Assembly: GCF_016428855.1 (NCBI RefSeq)
Contig: NZ_JAELTN010000005.1
Location: 62,001-126,000, forward strand
Reading direction: 5' to 3'
Origin: Pedobacter sp. ASV28
Lineage (GTDB): Bacteria > Bacteroidota > Bacteroidia > Sphingobacteriales > Sphingobacteriaceae
Length of the DNA stretch: 64,000 bases
Part shown: one piece after another, positions 37,210 to 45,906 of the stretch
Position numbering within the stretch: position 1 is the stretch's first letter
How the letters are laid out: every line of letters begins with the position of its first letter
Notes under the pieces: generated by a model
Seen by the model: the letters and a program-made list of their open reading frames with translations, nothing else
Database searches by the model: none
Told to the model about the DNA's origin: nothing
Translations under genes and position numbers: made by a program

Positions 37210-38878
37210 TTATTTTTCTAGTTAACTTATCCGACTGATTTCCTGCAAGCTGTGCTTTTTGCCATTGTAATAGTGCATTCTCCTTATCTCCCTTTAAAAA
37301 TAAGATATCTCCATAATGCTCAAGGTAAACAGGATTTGAACCTTCGTTGTTCTGTAAGGCCCTTTCTATATAACTTAGGGCCATATCAAACTTGTTCAGT
37401 TTCAACAGCACCATTGCATAGGTATCTAAAATTGAAGCGTTTTGCGGCATAGCCGATGCTGCTTTTGCCGCCAACTTTTCTGCCTTTGCCAAATCATGGT
37501 TTCTCAAGGCCAAGTAATAGGCATAGTTACTCATGGTAAGGTAATTTTGGGGTGCCAGGCTAACCGCTCGATCAAACGCCTGATCGGCTTCCTTCAATTT
37601 CCCCTGGTCTATCAAAACTTCTGCCTGTAAAGCCAAAATCATAGCCTTTAAACTATGGTCGTCCGATTCGAGCTGCAAAGCCGATTTAAGCTCCAACCCT
37701 GCTTCCGCATTTTGTCCATTACGATGCAGGGCAAAAGCCCTATAATAATATAGAATAGCCTGATTAGGATAGATGGTTAAAGCTTCTTCTCCGGCTTTGA
37801 TCGCCTCTTCATAATTTCCCATTAAGGTTAGCACGCCCAACACCTTCTCCCAGGCAATGTAAAACTGTTCCGAAAGCTTAACAGCTGCCTGATATTGATT
37901 TTTTGCGCCACTGAGGTTGCCCTGTTGATACATGATATCCCCATACAATATCTTAATCTTAGGATCATCTGGATTGTCCCTCAATAAAACACCGCCAAGT
38001 TCGGTTGCATTTCTCACCATATCTTTATTATTGAACTTGAGCAGCATAGAACTGATAATCTCTACTTTATTTGCCAAAGGCATTTCTGCATTACCAAATG
38101 CAGATTTAAGTGCAGTTTCGGCATGTTCTGGCTGCTTAAGGGCATAATAAACATCGGCCATTGCCAAATCGACTTCAAAATCGTCTGGCTTTAATTTTTT
38201 TGCCTTCAATAATAAGCCTAAGGCTTCTTCTGGTTTATTTTTTTCCAGCAACACACCACTTAAGTGGAGGTAATTCTTGACATCGTCAGGATTCTCCACA
38301 ATGAGCTTCTGTAAATCGGGATTCGCTGTAGTCTCATTTTTCACCTTCAGTCTTTGCTTAGCTGAGCTTGAGGCTTTTGAAACACCAAATTTTTGCTCTA
38401 AGGTTTCATAAGCTTTTACGGATTCGTCCATTTTCCCTGCAATAAACAAGGCATTGGCACGATCGAAGTAGTACGCTTCAGTTGCTGGTTCCAGTTTAAT
38501 CAGTTGATCCAAAACCTGAACCAGTGCCTCCATATTACCATTGCGCTTATAAAGCTCCGTTTGCAATTTCAGGTACCAAACATTATTGGGATTAACCGCT
38601 ATTGCCTTTTTAATGGATAATTCGGCATCTAACAATTTATTTTGCCGCATGCTTAAATTGGCCATTTCGAAATGTGCGGCATCATTGTTAGGGTCTATGA
38701 TCAATATCTTAGAAAAACTGGCATTTGCCCTACTGTAGTTATCATTTAATTTATCTTTCAATCCAGCAAAAAAAAGATCCTTTATGGCATTACTGTCTTT
38801 AACAGCAGTAGGCCTTTGTTGCGCCTGAGCCACAACACCAATACTAAACAACCATATGATGAAAAAGCTTTTTTTCAT
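37187..38878 (-). CDS. Tetratricopeptide-repeat protein, exported
   Basis: A signal peptide (MKKSFFIIWLFSIGVVAQAQ) is followed by about a dozen TPR units covering residues 30-550, for example AHFEMANLSMRQNKLLDAEL and ILYYYRAFALHRNGQNAEAGLELKSAL. TPR arrays bind other proteins; the target is unknown. Start chosen at ATG; an upstream TTG gives three more residues. The 3' end overlaps the start of the DUF4292 lipoprotein gene by 23 bp, indicating translational coupling. In Bacteroidota this gene is often found between dut and the DUF4292 gene (from memory of the neighbourhood). Confidence 0.85.
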   Translation of the reverse strand: MKKSFFIIWLFSIGVVAQAQQRPTAVKDSNAIKDLFFAGLKDKLNDNYSRANASFSKILIIDPNNDAAHFEMANLSMRQNKLLDAELSIKKAIAVNPNNVWYLKLQTELYKRNGNMEALVQVLDQLIKLEPATEAYYFDRANALFIAGKMDESVKAYETLEQKFGVSKASSSAKQRLKVKNETTANPDLQKLIVENPDDVKNYLHLSGVLLEKNKPEEALGLLLKAKKLKPDDFEVDLAMADVYYALKQPEHAETALKSAFGNAEMPLANKVEIISSMLLKFNNKDMVRNATELGGVLLRDNPDDPKIKILYGDIMYQQGNLSGAKNQYQAAVKLSEQFYIAWEKVLGVLTLMGNYEEAIKAGEEALTIYPNQAILYYYRAFALHRNGQNAEAGLELKSALQLESDDHSLKAMILALQAEVLIDQGKLKEADQAFDRAVSLAPQNYLTMSNYAYYLALRNHDLAKAEKLAAKAASAMPQNASILDTYAMVLLKLNKFDMALSYIERALQNNEGSNPVYLEHYGDILFLKGDKENALLQWQKAQLAGNQSDKLTRKINEKKYIK

Positions 38879-38920
38879 TTTTTCCAATTTTGAACCGGAC
38901 CGGCTATAAAAAGTTAAGCC

Positions 38921-39355
38921 TCATTTTTTACCTGTATGCCCATAGCCACCTTCTCCCCTGTCTGTGCTGCTTAATTCTTCTACCAACTGCCATTTAACCA
39001 TTTCGTGCTTGGCAACTACCATCTGTGCTATCCTATCTCCATTATTAATGGCAAAATCAGTATCAGACAAATTAACCAGCAGAACTTTAAGTTCTCCTCT
39101 ATAATCTGCATCAATAGTACCAGGCGAATTCAATACCGTTACCCCATGTTTATAAGCCAATCCACTACGTGGTCTAATCTGTGCTTCAAAACCAATAGGC
39201 AACTCTACGAACAAACCTGTTGGAACTAAAAAACGTTGCAATGGTTTAATAATTATTTCTTCTGCCGTAAAAGCTCTCAAATCCATCCCTGCGGCATGTG
39301 CAGTTTCATAAGCAGGCAATTGGTGGGTTGACTTATTTACAATTTTTATTTCCAT
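38921..39355 (-). CDS. dut: dUTP diphosphatase
   Basis: Trimeric dUTPase that hydrolyses dUTP to dUMP and keeps uracil out of DNA. All five motifs are visible in 144 residues: AGMDLRA (22-28), RPRSGLA (61-67), [18 protein letters not shown] (71-88, with the catalytic Asp), GDRIAQMV, and the C-terminal [10 protein letters not shown] (133-142). The gene lies between the flippase and TPR genes on the same strand. Confidence 0.95.
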   Translation of the reverse strand: MEIKIVNKSTHQLPAYETAHAAGMDLRAFTAEEIIIKPLQRFLVPTGLFVELPIGFEAQIRPRSGLAYKHGVTVLNSPGTIDADYRGELKVLLVNLSDTDFAINNGDRIAQMVVAKHEMVKWQLVEELSSTDRGEGGYGHTGKK

Positions 39356-39361
39356 GTTTAA

Positions 39362-40846
39362 TTAAGTGCGTTTTAAAATCTTTCTTAAGTCATCTTTCTC
39401 AAAGAAATATACCAGTATTAAAAATGCAATTAACATTGCATTGCCAATGTAAATATTTCTATTGAACAAGAAAAACGAGCTGAAGCCTATTAGGGTTGAA
39501 ATGCCTAAATAAAGCAAAATCTTCTTTAGGTTATATGGAATGGGATAATGTTTTTGGCCAAGAATATAGGAAATGACCATCATGGTAAAATAGGCGACCA
39601 TACTTACCCAAGCTGATCCCATGTAGCTAAACTTAGGAATAAGCAAAAAGTTAAAAACAATGGTAATTATAGCCCCAATAATGGAGATGTACAACCCAAA
39701 TTTGGTCTGATCTGATAGGCGATACCAAATAGATAAGTTCATATAAATACCTAAACAAACATATCCCAACAACAAATACGGCACTGCCGGTAGGCCTACC
39801 CAATATTCTTTGTTACGGATAAAATATTTTAAAATTTCAATATTAGCGATCAATCCGACAAACAGGATGGCCAATGCAATTACAAAATACTGTAAGATTA
39901 CCGCATAGGTTTTCTTAGCATTATCTTGCTTGGCATGACTGAAAAAAAAGGGTTCAGCCCCCAGCCTAAAAGCTGTAATAAAAATACTCAAAAAGACAGC
40001 AATCTTACAAACGGCACCATAAATACCCACTTCGCCATCGGCAATATTGGCTGGCAAAAGCTTATTCAATGCTATTTTATCAAGGTTTTCGTTCACAATA
40101 AAAGAAAGGTTTGCCACCAGCACAGGCCAGCTATAGGTGTACATACTTTTAAAAAGCCCTAGCTCAAACTTCAATTGTATTTTACTAAACTCGGGTAAAA
40201 GTAACAATAGGGTTGCGGCACTAGCCACAAGATTAGAAATGAAAACATAACCAATCCAACCTTTTTTGTACCACGAGGCCATCCAGGCATAGCCCATCCA
40301 TTCATGTTTAATAACAGCAGGCACTACAAATAAAAAGATTAGGTTGAAACCCACAAAAACGCCAATATTTAGAAACTTAACGATGCTGTATTTTATGGGC
40401 CTTTCATCGCTTCTAATCTTAGCAAATGGAATAACGCAAATGGCGTCTATAAACAACATAATTAGAAAATAAATAGTGTATTGCTTATAATCAGCCACTT
40501 TTTCCGGCGAACTTGCCAGGTATTGAGCAATAGGCTCTAGAAAAACAAAGCCACTTATCAGAAATAGAGTAGCAATAAAGACTATGCACCAAAATGAATT
40601 ATTATAGACCTGTTGTTTTTTATCTTCATGCTTGTTAAGGTATCGGAAATAAGTACTTTCCATGCCAAAAGCCAAAATAGCATTGATAATGGAAGCATTT
40701 GCATACATATTCGTAAATATGCCGTATACACCTTTAGAGTAAACCCCAGTATAAATAGGTGTTAATATAAAATTAAATAACCTGGAGAAAACAGTGCTTA
40801 TCCCATAGATAGCCGTTTGACCAACAAATTTTTTTAGTACAGACAA
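39362..40846 (-). CDS. Oligosaccharide flippase / polysaccharide biosynthesis membrane protein
   Basis: A 494-residue, very hydrophobic protein with about 12-14 transmembrane helices and the N-terminal signature FVGQTAIYGISTVFSRLFNFILTPIYTGVYS of Wzx-like flippases in the MATE/MVF superfamily. Such proteins move lipid-linked sugars across the inner membrane. The start codon is TTG, since no ATG occurs before residue 47 and the signature begins at residue 7. It lies 6 nt before dut. No glycosyltransferase cluster surrounds it, so the substrate cannot be guessed. Confidence 0.85.
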   Translation of the reverse strand: MSVLKKFVGQTAIYGISTVFSRLFNFILTPIYTGVYSKGVYGIFTNMYANASIINAILAFGMESTYFRYLNKHEDKKQQVYNNSFWCIVFIATLFLISGFVFLEPIAQYLASSPEKVADYKQYTIYFLIMLFIDAICVIPFAKIRSDERPIKYSIVKFLNIGVFVGFNLIFLFVVPAVIKHEWMGYAWMASWYKKGWIGYVFISNLVASAATLLLLLPEFSKIQLKFELGLFKSMYTYSWPVLVANLSFIVNENLDKIALNKLLPANIADGEVGIYGAVCKIAVFLSIFITAFRLGAEPFFFSHAKQDNAKKTYAVILQYFVIALAILFVGLIANIEILKYFIRNKEYWVGLPAVPYLLLGYVCLGIYMNLSIWYRLSDQTKFGLYISIIGAIITIVFNFLLIPKFSYMGSAWVSMVAYFTMMVISYILGQKHYPIPYNLKKILLYLGISTLIGFSSFFLFNRNIYIGNAMLIAFLILVYFFEKDDLRKILKRT

Positions 40847-40855
40847 GTTGATGTT

Positions 40856-40882
40856 AGATTTACGATTTCAGATTTACGATTT
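40856..40882. repeat. Tandem AGATTTACGATTT repeat
   Basis: A 13-mer occurs twice with a period of 14 bp in the gap between the flippase and acylphosphatase genes. AGATTTACGATTT-type tracts look like short intergenic filler repeats; no function is implied. Confidence 0.6.
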
Positions 40883-40967
40883 TCTAAAATCAATACTTCA
40901 CTTATGTGTTTTTTGGGTTCATAGAAGACTACATCGTAACTCATCATTCTACAATTGCAAATTAATA

Positions 40968-41252
40968 TTACCATAACAGGTTTTTCTTAATTACTACAAA
41001 GTTGCTATAATTTTGAACTTCCCCTTCAATTATTTCTATGCTTTCTACTTTTGCTTTTTCTGGTCCTTCATGGCACCATTCTACAAACATGTCCAATACC
41101 GCCTGCTCAGCCTCCGCTTCTATCAATAGCGAGCCATCCTTTTCATTTTTCACTTTTCCCTTTACCCCCATCTGGTCGGCAACTGCTTTTGTACTGGTCC
41201 TAAAAAAAACGCCCTGCACTTTACCTATTACTTTTATATTGATATGTTTCAT
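40968..41252 (-). CDS. Acylphosphatase
   Basis: Small ferredoxin-fold enzyme that hydrolyses acyl phosphates. The catalytic Arg18 in KVQGVFFRTS and Asn36 in GKVKNEKDGS are both present. With the ATG used here the protein is 94 residues, the normal size. A frame extending 29 codons further upstream from a TTG reads through short intergenic repeats and is not part of the gene. It is 141 bp downstream of the flavoprotein gene. Confidence 0.9.
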   Translation of the reverse strand: MKHINIKVIGKVQGVFFRTSTKAVADQMGVKGKVKNEKDGSLLIEAEAEQAVLDMFVEWCHEGPEKAKVESIEIIEGEVQNYSNFVVIKKNLLW

Positions 41253-41326
41253 TTTTTCAGTCCGAAAATTGGATGTTCGAAGTCCGAAGATATTTCGATT
41301 TGGTATTGGGCTTAAAGATAAGGCGG

Positions 41327-41353
41327 AACAATTTAACAATCTAACAATTTAAC
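41327..41353. repeat. Direct repeat AACAATTTAAC
   Basis: An 11-mer occurs twice with a period of 16 bp, just upstream of the acylphosphatase gene. Next to it, TCCGAA occurs twice in GTCCGAAA/GTCCGAAG form. These are short decayed repeats without visible coding content. Confidence 0.55.
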
Positions 41354-41392
41354 ACTCGGTTTGCTAAAATATGTAAAGTGCAAATGCATAAC

Positions 41393-42340
41393 TTAAAACG
41401 TATAGCCTAAGACCCTATCTCTTTCTAATAAAAACCCATCCCATATTTCTTGCAAGATAGTTGCCGCTGGTTTTATTTCATTTAACATTGCCGATACCTG
41501 CCCAATTTCCAATTCACCTTCTGTCATATCACCTTCAAACATACCCAATTTTGCCCTTGCCCTACCTAAAAGCGCTGCTAAATCTGCAGTGCTTGCCCCA
41601 TTCGCTTCGGCTTGGGCAACTGCATTAGCAAATTCATTTTTCAGCAACCTAACCGGCACCAGCTTTTTCATGCTTAGCTTGGTATCGCCTTCAGCTGATG
41701 TTATTATTCTCTCCTTAAAATTCGGATGTGCCGAAGATTCTTCGGCAACGGCAAAAGCAGATCCTATCTGCACAGCGTCTGCTCCTAATGCAAATGCGGC
41801 CAGCATGGCCTTTCCACTGGCAATGCCTCCAGCGGCGATTACGGGAATATCCACCGCTGCCCTGATCATTGGGATCAAACACATAGTAGTCGTCTCTTCT
41901 CTTCCATTATGGCCACCTGCCTCGAAACCTTCGGCAACTATGGCATCTACTCCGCTATATTGAGCCTTTAAGGCAAACTTTGTATTGGCAATTACATGCA
42001 CTACCTTTACTTCTTTCTGCTTCAAGAAACCAGTCCATGTGGCAGGATTACCAGCAGAAGTAAAAACAATCCCTACCTCTTCCTCTACCAGGATATCCAT
42101 AATTTCCTGTACATTAGGATACAATAAAGGTACATTTACCGCAAAAGGCCTATTAGTGGCCTGTCGACATTTCCTGATGTGTTCACGCAGCGTGTCGGGG
42201 TACATAGAGCCTGCACCAATAATGCCCAAGCCACCCGCATTGGAAACTGCCGAAGCTAAACGCCAACCACTACACCAAACCATTCCTGCCTGTATAATTG
42301 GATATTTAATATCGAATAAAGAAGTGATAGGGTTTTTCAT
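41393..42340 (-). CDS. Nitronate monooxygenase-like FMN oxidoreductase
   Basis: A 315-residue TIM-barrel flavoprotein of the 2-nitropropane-dioxygenase/FabK family. The N-terminal YPIIQAGMVW, central VAEGFEAGGHNGREETTTMCLIP and phosphate-binding AAGGIASGKAMLAAFALGADAVQIGSAF are the family marks. Members include nitronate monooxygenase and the FabK-type enoyl-ACP reductase; sequence features do not decide between them. The amidohydrolase gene ends 4 nt upstream on the same strand, so the two are co-transcribed. Confidence 0.85.
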   Translation of the reverse strand: MKNPITSLFDIKYPIIQAGMVWCSGWRLASAVSNAGGLGIIGAGSMYPDTLREHIRKCRQATNRPFAVNVPLLYPNVQEIMDILVEEEVGIVFTSAGNPATWTGFLKQKEVKVVHVIANTKFALKAQYSGVDAIVAEGFEAGGHNGREETTTMCLIPMIRAAVDIPVIAAGGIASGKAMLAAFALGADAVQIGSAFAVAEESSAHPNFKERIITSAEGDTKLSMKKLVPVRLLKNEFANAVAQAEANGASTADLAALLGRARAKLGMFEGDMTEGELEIGQVSAMLNEIKPAATILQEIWDGFLLERDRVLGYTF

Positions 42341-42344
42341 GCAA

Positions 42345-43508
42345 TTAAATTAATCGTTTTACATTTTTCGATCTTATCGTCTGACCATTCGTTAGTTCAA
42401 TCAAATTGATACCTGGTTTTTTTCCCACTTCGAAACTACCATATTGGGCATCTATACCCAAAAACCTAGCGCCATTTAGCGTAGCCCATTTTAATAATTC
42501 CTCAAATGGCACTTGCCTACATTGTTGGAGCGTCTGCATTTCCGACAATATAGATAATTGATGGTTGCTCGCCAGACTATCCGTACCAAGAGTAATATCT
42601 ACCCCCTCAGCTTGCAACATCTCCACATCGGGCAAGCGGTCCTCGATATATAAATTTGCATTTGGGCATAAACACCAATACAAGTTATGGTGTATTTGTT
42701 GTGCAAAATCCACATCAGCCTTGCTCGAAAAGGTATTATGAACCAACAATAGGTTATTTTTAGGCAATTGCGGCAAGTGGTAATGAATAGCATTGTGCCC
42801 ATTACCATGACTTGCTGATTTCGGTATGTTCAAACGCTGGTACATACTTTCAAATTGTCCTGTTCCTTTTTCAAAAAACTCATTTTCAGCTTCGGTTTCC
42901 TGATTATGAATGCTTAATACATCATCTTTAGCGGTATGTTCCTGAATGGCTTCAAACAAATCTTTAGCTACAGAATAAGGAGCGTGCGGCACTATAGAGG
43001 CTTTAAGAGGTCGAAATCCCTCTTTGATATTTATAGCCCTTTCCATTATTGGTGCGGCTGGCATGTTAAATCCAAATACCTCTACAAAAGTATGATAGTA
43101 AACCTGGCTTTGCTCTTTCACCCTTTTGGAGATCAATTCATTTGAAATATCGCCAACTGCCACAATACCGTTCTCATACATCTGCTTATCGGCAGCTGTC
43201 ATATCAGCTATAATAAACTCCTCAACCTGGTTACGTTGTGCCACTACTTCCTTTACAAAATCAGGTAGTCCCGTCCTTTCTCTTATTTTATGGAAGAGAT
43301 GGGAAAGCTCCAGATGGCAATGAGTATTTATAAAACCAGGCACCAACACCCCTTCAAATTGCTCTATATGTTCAATGCTCAAACTTATGGCCTCTTCATT
43401 TGTCAATACCGCCTCTATTTCCCCTTCCTCAGAAATACAAAGTACTCCCTTGTTAAGCGGAGCAGAAGAAACTGGGAATATCCAATTCGCTGATAAATAT
43501 CTTTGCAT
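42345..43508 (-). CDS. Amidohydrolase-family metal-dependent hydrolase
   Basis: A 387-residue member of the amidohydrolase superfamily (ATZ/TRZ-like deaminase branch). Metal-binding residues are seen in GFINTHCHLELSHL near residue 47, HAPYSVAKD (the substrate-site His), HNTFSSKADVDF and LGTDSLASN with the catalytic Asp. The substrate is not evident. Aminodeoxyfutalosine deaminase of the alternative menaquinone pathway is one candidate within this branch, and chlorohydrolase-like enzymes another. The frame opens with TTG 11 codons earlier; ATG gives the standard N-terminus MQRYLSANWIFP. Confidence 0.8.
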   Translation of the reverse strand: MQRYLSANWIFPVSSAPLNKGVLCISEEGEIEAVLTNEEAISLSIEHIEQFEGVLVPGFINTHCHLELSHLFHKIRERTGLPDFVKEVVAQRNQVEEFIIADMTAADKQMYENGIVAVGDISNELISKRVKEQSQVYYHTFVEVFGFNMPAAPIMERAINIKEGFRPLKASIVPHAPYSVAKDLFEAIQEHTAKDDVLSIHNQETEAENEFFEKGTGQFESMYQRLNIPKSASHGNGHNAIHYHLPQLPKNNLLLVHNTFSSKADVDFAQQIHHNLYWCLCPNANLYIEDRLPDVEMLQAEGVDITLGTDSLASNHQLSILSEMQTLQQCRQVPFEELLKWATLNGARFLGIDAQYGSFEVGKKPGINLIELTNGQTIRSKNVKRLI

Positions 43509-43641
43509 CTTACAAATTAAACGGAATATGCCCGAATACAAAAATTAAAAGAACTTTTGTTGCCTTGCTCCACAAGGTGTGGAGAAGCTCTACAATCTAA
43601 CAGCAAGCAAACAAAACACAAACAACTAACTATAAGCTAGT

Positions 43642-43683
43642 TAATTTTTGGCACACCCAATTGGCACCATTATCTCATATGAG
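43642..43683 (+). promoter_or_regulatory. Tandem TTGGCAC heptamers and a CTCATATGAG palindrome before the small secreted protein gene
   Basis: Two TTGGCAC heptamers lie 13 bp apart (43648 and 43661), followed by a perfect 10-bp palindrome. TTGGCAC is the -24 half of sigma-54 promoters, and the next gene but one encodes a sigma-54 activator. The -12 half does not have the canonical spacing (GG to GC is 12 nt instead of 10), so this is suggestive only. Confidence 0.3.
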
Positions 43684-43726
43684 TTGATATAATTAACACA
43701 TTGTATAAACTTAAAAATTAATAATT

Positions 43727-44035
43727 ATGAAAAAGTTATTTGTAGCAGCTATCGTAGCATTCGCGGGATTTACAACATTACAAGCACAAGCAACAGAAGT
43801 TAACAAAATTGAAATGGTGAGCGTACAAGACAGTGTAATTAAAACGCCTATCAAACTTGAAGAATTACCAGATGCCATTAAAACTGTTCTTCAAACAGAC
43901 CCTTATAAAGACTGGACACCAACTGCAGCCTTCAGCGTAAAAGATGGTGATAAATCATATTTCCAAATAGACGTTAAAAAAGAAGAGCAAGCCGCTTCCC
44001 TTAAATTCGATGCAGAAGGTAAACCAGTAGAATAA
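43727..44035 (+). CDS. Small exported protein of unknown function
   Basis: A 102-residue protein with a clear Sec signal peptide (MKKLFVAAIVAFAGFTTLQAQA). The mature part is about 80 residues, with LEELPDAIKTVLQTDPYKDWTPTAAFSVKDGDKSYFQIDVKKEE and a C-terminal KFDAEGKPVE. The pattern of a helix, then strands ending in a Gly-Lys-Pro-Val turn resembles PepSY-like periplasmic domains, which is a weak guess. It has a terminator right after it and is read in the same direction as the NtrC-type activator gene. Confidence 0.75.
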   Translation: MKKLFVAAIVAFAGFTTLQAQATEVNKIEMVSVQDSVIKTPIKLEELPDAIKTVLQTDPYKDWTPTAAFSVKDGDKSYFQIDVKKEEQAASLKFDAEGKPVE

Positions 44036-44066
44036 CTAGGTAACTAGCCTATTACAACTTGATATA

Positions 44067-44093
44067 AAAGCCAGATATATTCTGGCTTTTTTT
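44067..44093 (+). terminator. Rho-independent terminator after the small secreted protein gene
   Basis: AAAGCCAGA and TCTGGCTTT arms form a 9-bp stem with a 5-nt loop, followed by seven Ts in the descending arm and beyond. The terminator ends where the promoter box of the next gene begins. Confidence 0.85.
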
Positions 44094-44100
44094 ATTTTTG
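44093..44100 (+). promoter_or_regulatory. Putative -7 promoter box for the sigma-54 activator gene
   Basis: TATTTTTG matches TAnnTTTG and ends 3 bases before the ATG at 44104. If used, the message would be leaderless. The T tract of the preceding terminator overlaps this box, so the match could be fortuitous. Confidence 0.35.
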
Positions 44101-44103
44101 TAT

Positions 44104-45423
44104 ATGGCTACAGTTTTAATTATTGAAGATGATAGTACTTTCGCCCAAATCATAGAAGGCTTTTTGCAAAAAAACAATTATCAGGTCACCATAGTAAGCA
44201 ACGTTGCCAAAGCACTCAAACTAATTGCCCACGAGCGCTTTCACTTATGGTTAATAGATTATAGGCTTCCTGACGGTACGGGCATAGATGTATTAAACTA
44301 TAGACGTGAAATCGGCCTTAATGTTCCGGCCATTATCATGACCAGCTTTAATGATGTTAGAACCGCTGTAAAATCTATACAACTCGGAGCCTCCGATTAC
44401 ATTACAAAGCCTATCAATCCCGATGAGCTTTTAATGGTCCTCGAAAATGCCCTACAGAAAAAAGAACAAAAAGCAACCACAGAAAAAGACTTTATAAAAG
44501 GCAAGAGCGACGTAGCCAACCGTTTATACCAACATATCGATCTGGTGGCAGAAACAGACATGTCTGTTATTATACAGGGAGAAAGTGGAACTGGAAAAGA
44601 ATTTGCGGCCAGAACGCTCCATCTTCAAAGCAAAAGAAAAGATAAAATCTTTATTGCCATTGATTGTGGCGCCCTCTCCAAAGATCTAGCAGCCAGCGAG
44701 CTTTTTGGCCATATAAAGGGCGCTTTCACTGGGGCCGTTGCAGACAAGAAAGGCTCTTTCGAAGTTGCAAATGGGGGTACTATTTTTTTAGATGAGATAG
44801 GGAACCTTAGCTATGAAGTACAGGTAAAGTTACTAAGAGCCTTGCAGGAGCGTGTTATACAGCCATTAGGCAGCAACAAGCAAGTGCCCATTGACGTACG
44901 CATTATCACCGCAACTAATGATGACTTGGCCAATAGCATGAAGAATGGTGAATTCAGGGAAGACCTCTATCACCGCTTAAACGAATTTAAGATTCAATTA
45001 CCCCCCCTTCGCGATAGGGGAATAGACCTGGAACTTTTTATTGACCATTTTGTAAAACGCTCTAACCAGGAACTCAACCGGAATGTTAAAGATATTGATA
45101 AAGAAACCAAATCTCTCCTCTTAAAGTACGATTGGCCCGGCAACTTACGTGAGTTAAAAAATGTAATCAAGCGCATGGTGCTACTTACCCCCGGCACTAC
45201 GGCCACTATTGAAGGCTTACCCGATGAAATGAAAATGACCATTTCTGAAGATAATCCCTTAGATAACCCCTTAGATTTAAAGGCGGTAAACGAAAGCAAC
45301 GAAAAAACACTTATCGCCGAAACTTTGATCAAGGTAAAATACAACAAATCAAAAGCGGCCAAATTGCTCAATATAGATAGGAAAACGCTTTATAGCAAAA
45401 TGGAGCGGTATGGCATTGAGTAG
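44104..45423 (+). CDS. NtrC-type sigma-54-dependent response regulator
   Basis: Three domains are clear: receiver (1-120, phospho-acceptor Asp52 in IDYRLPDG, Lys102), AAA+ ATPase (about 130-365, Walker A GESGTGKE at 159-166, sigma-54 contact loop GAFTGA at 206-211, Walker B-like GGTIFLDEIGN) and a Fis-type DNA-binding helix-turn-helix (about 400-439, NKSKAAKLLNIDRKTLYSKMERYG). It should activate sigma-54 promoters when phosphorylated. No cognate histidine kinase is adjacent; the hybrid kinases in this window carry their own receiver domains. The ATG used here fits the standard NtrC N-terminus MATVLIIEDD; a TTG two codons earlier overlaps the putative promoter. Confidence 0.92.
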   Translation: MATVLIIEDDSTFAQIIEGFLQKNNYQVTIVSNVAKALKLIAHERFHLWLIDYRLPDGTGIDVLNYRREIGLNVPAIIMTSFNDVRTAVKSIQLGASDYITKPINPDELLMVLENALQKKEQKATTEKDFIKGKSDVANRLYQHIDLVAETDMSVIIQGESGTGKEFAARTLHLQSKRKDKIFIAIDCGALSKDLAASELFGHIKGAFTGAVADKKGSFEVANGGTIFLDEIGNLSYEVQVKLLRALQERVIQPLGSNKQVPIDVRIITATNDDLANSMKNGEFREDLYHRLNEFKIQLPPLRDRGIDLELFIDHFVKRSNQELNRNVKDIDKETKSLLLKYDWPGNLRELKNVIKRMVLLTPGTTATIEGLPDEMKMTISEDNPLDNPLDLKAVNESNEKTLIAETLIKVKYNKSKAAKLLNIDRKTLYSKMERYGIE

Positions 45424-45906
45424 TTTCTGAAAATCAATTGCACTGCTCCGATCTCCCGAAAGCCCTTCTTTGCGCTATAGCCCAAAGCTCACCATTCCGC
45501 TTTGGGGCTGCCGCTTCAATAAGGTTTATTGCACATCGTCCATCCCGACCACGCAGTAGCTGTGAAGCAAATTTATTTCGGCATCGTCATGTCATAGTAG
45601 ATTTCATGCTTTTTCTTTATGCAAGATAAGATTATCTTCATTGTTCCCGGCTTCCCAGAAAAGACGTACTATTGAAAGAAAGGCATAATTATTTGCACTA
45701 TCCCTGCCTTCTAAACCCGATTGAAGTAAAAATATCCCGATTTTATCGGGAATTGCAACGAAAAGCGGGGCTAACTTTGTTCTGTGTAGGAATTTGATTT
45801 TCTAAAAAGTAATAAAAACTCTATATTAGTAAACCAGTCTCACAACATTAATAATAGCCCTAAGATTGCTTCGTCGTGTCTTCTCGCAATGAGGACATGG
45901 AAATCG
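45424..45906. repeat. Gene-free island with several intergenic repeat types
   Basis: No open frame with coding character is seen in this 483-bp gap. It contains a hairpin near 45479-45509 (AGCCC..AAAGC with GCTTTGGGGCT), a copy of an interspersed repeat (45711-45775, described separately) and an inverted ATTGC/GCAAT element near 45864-45893 (GATTGCTTCGTCGTG...CTCGCAATGAG). This density of short palindromes is unlike any other gap in the window. Confidence 0.6.
45711..45775 (+). repeat. Interspersed palindromic repeat, copy A
   Basis: The core is a 7-bp-stem hairpin TCCCGAT-TTT-ATCGGGA (45735-45751) flanked by CCCGATTGAAGT on the left and AACGAAAAGCGGGG on the right. The reverse complement aligns to a region near 50.2 kb, which shares ACTTCAATCGGG and AAAATCGGG blocks. 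It may be a REP-like or small mobile palindrome. Confidence 0.6.

Noticed and set aside
43647..43664. Canonical sigma-54 promoter
   Set aside because: TTGGCAC is present, but the distance from GG to the next GC is 12 nt instead of 10, so it was reported only as suggestive.
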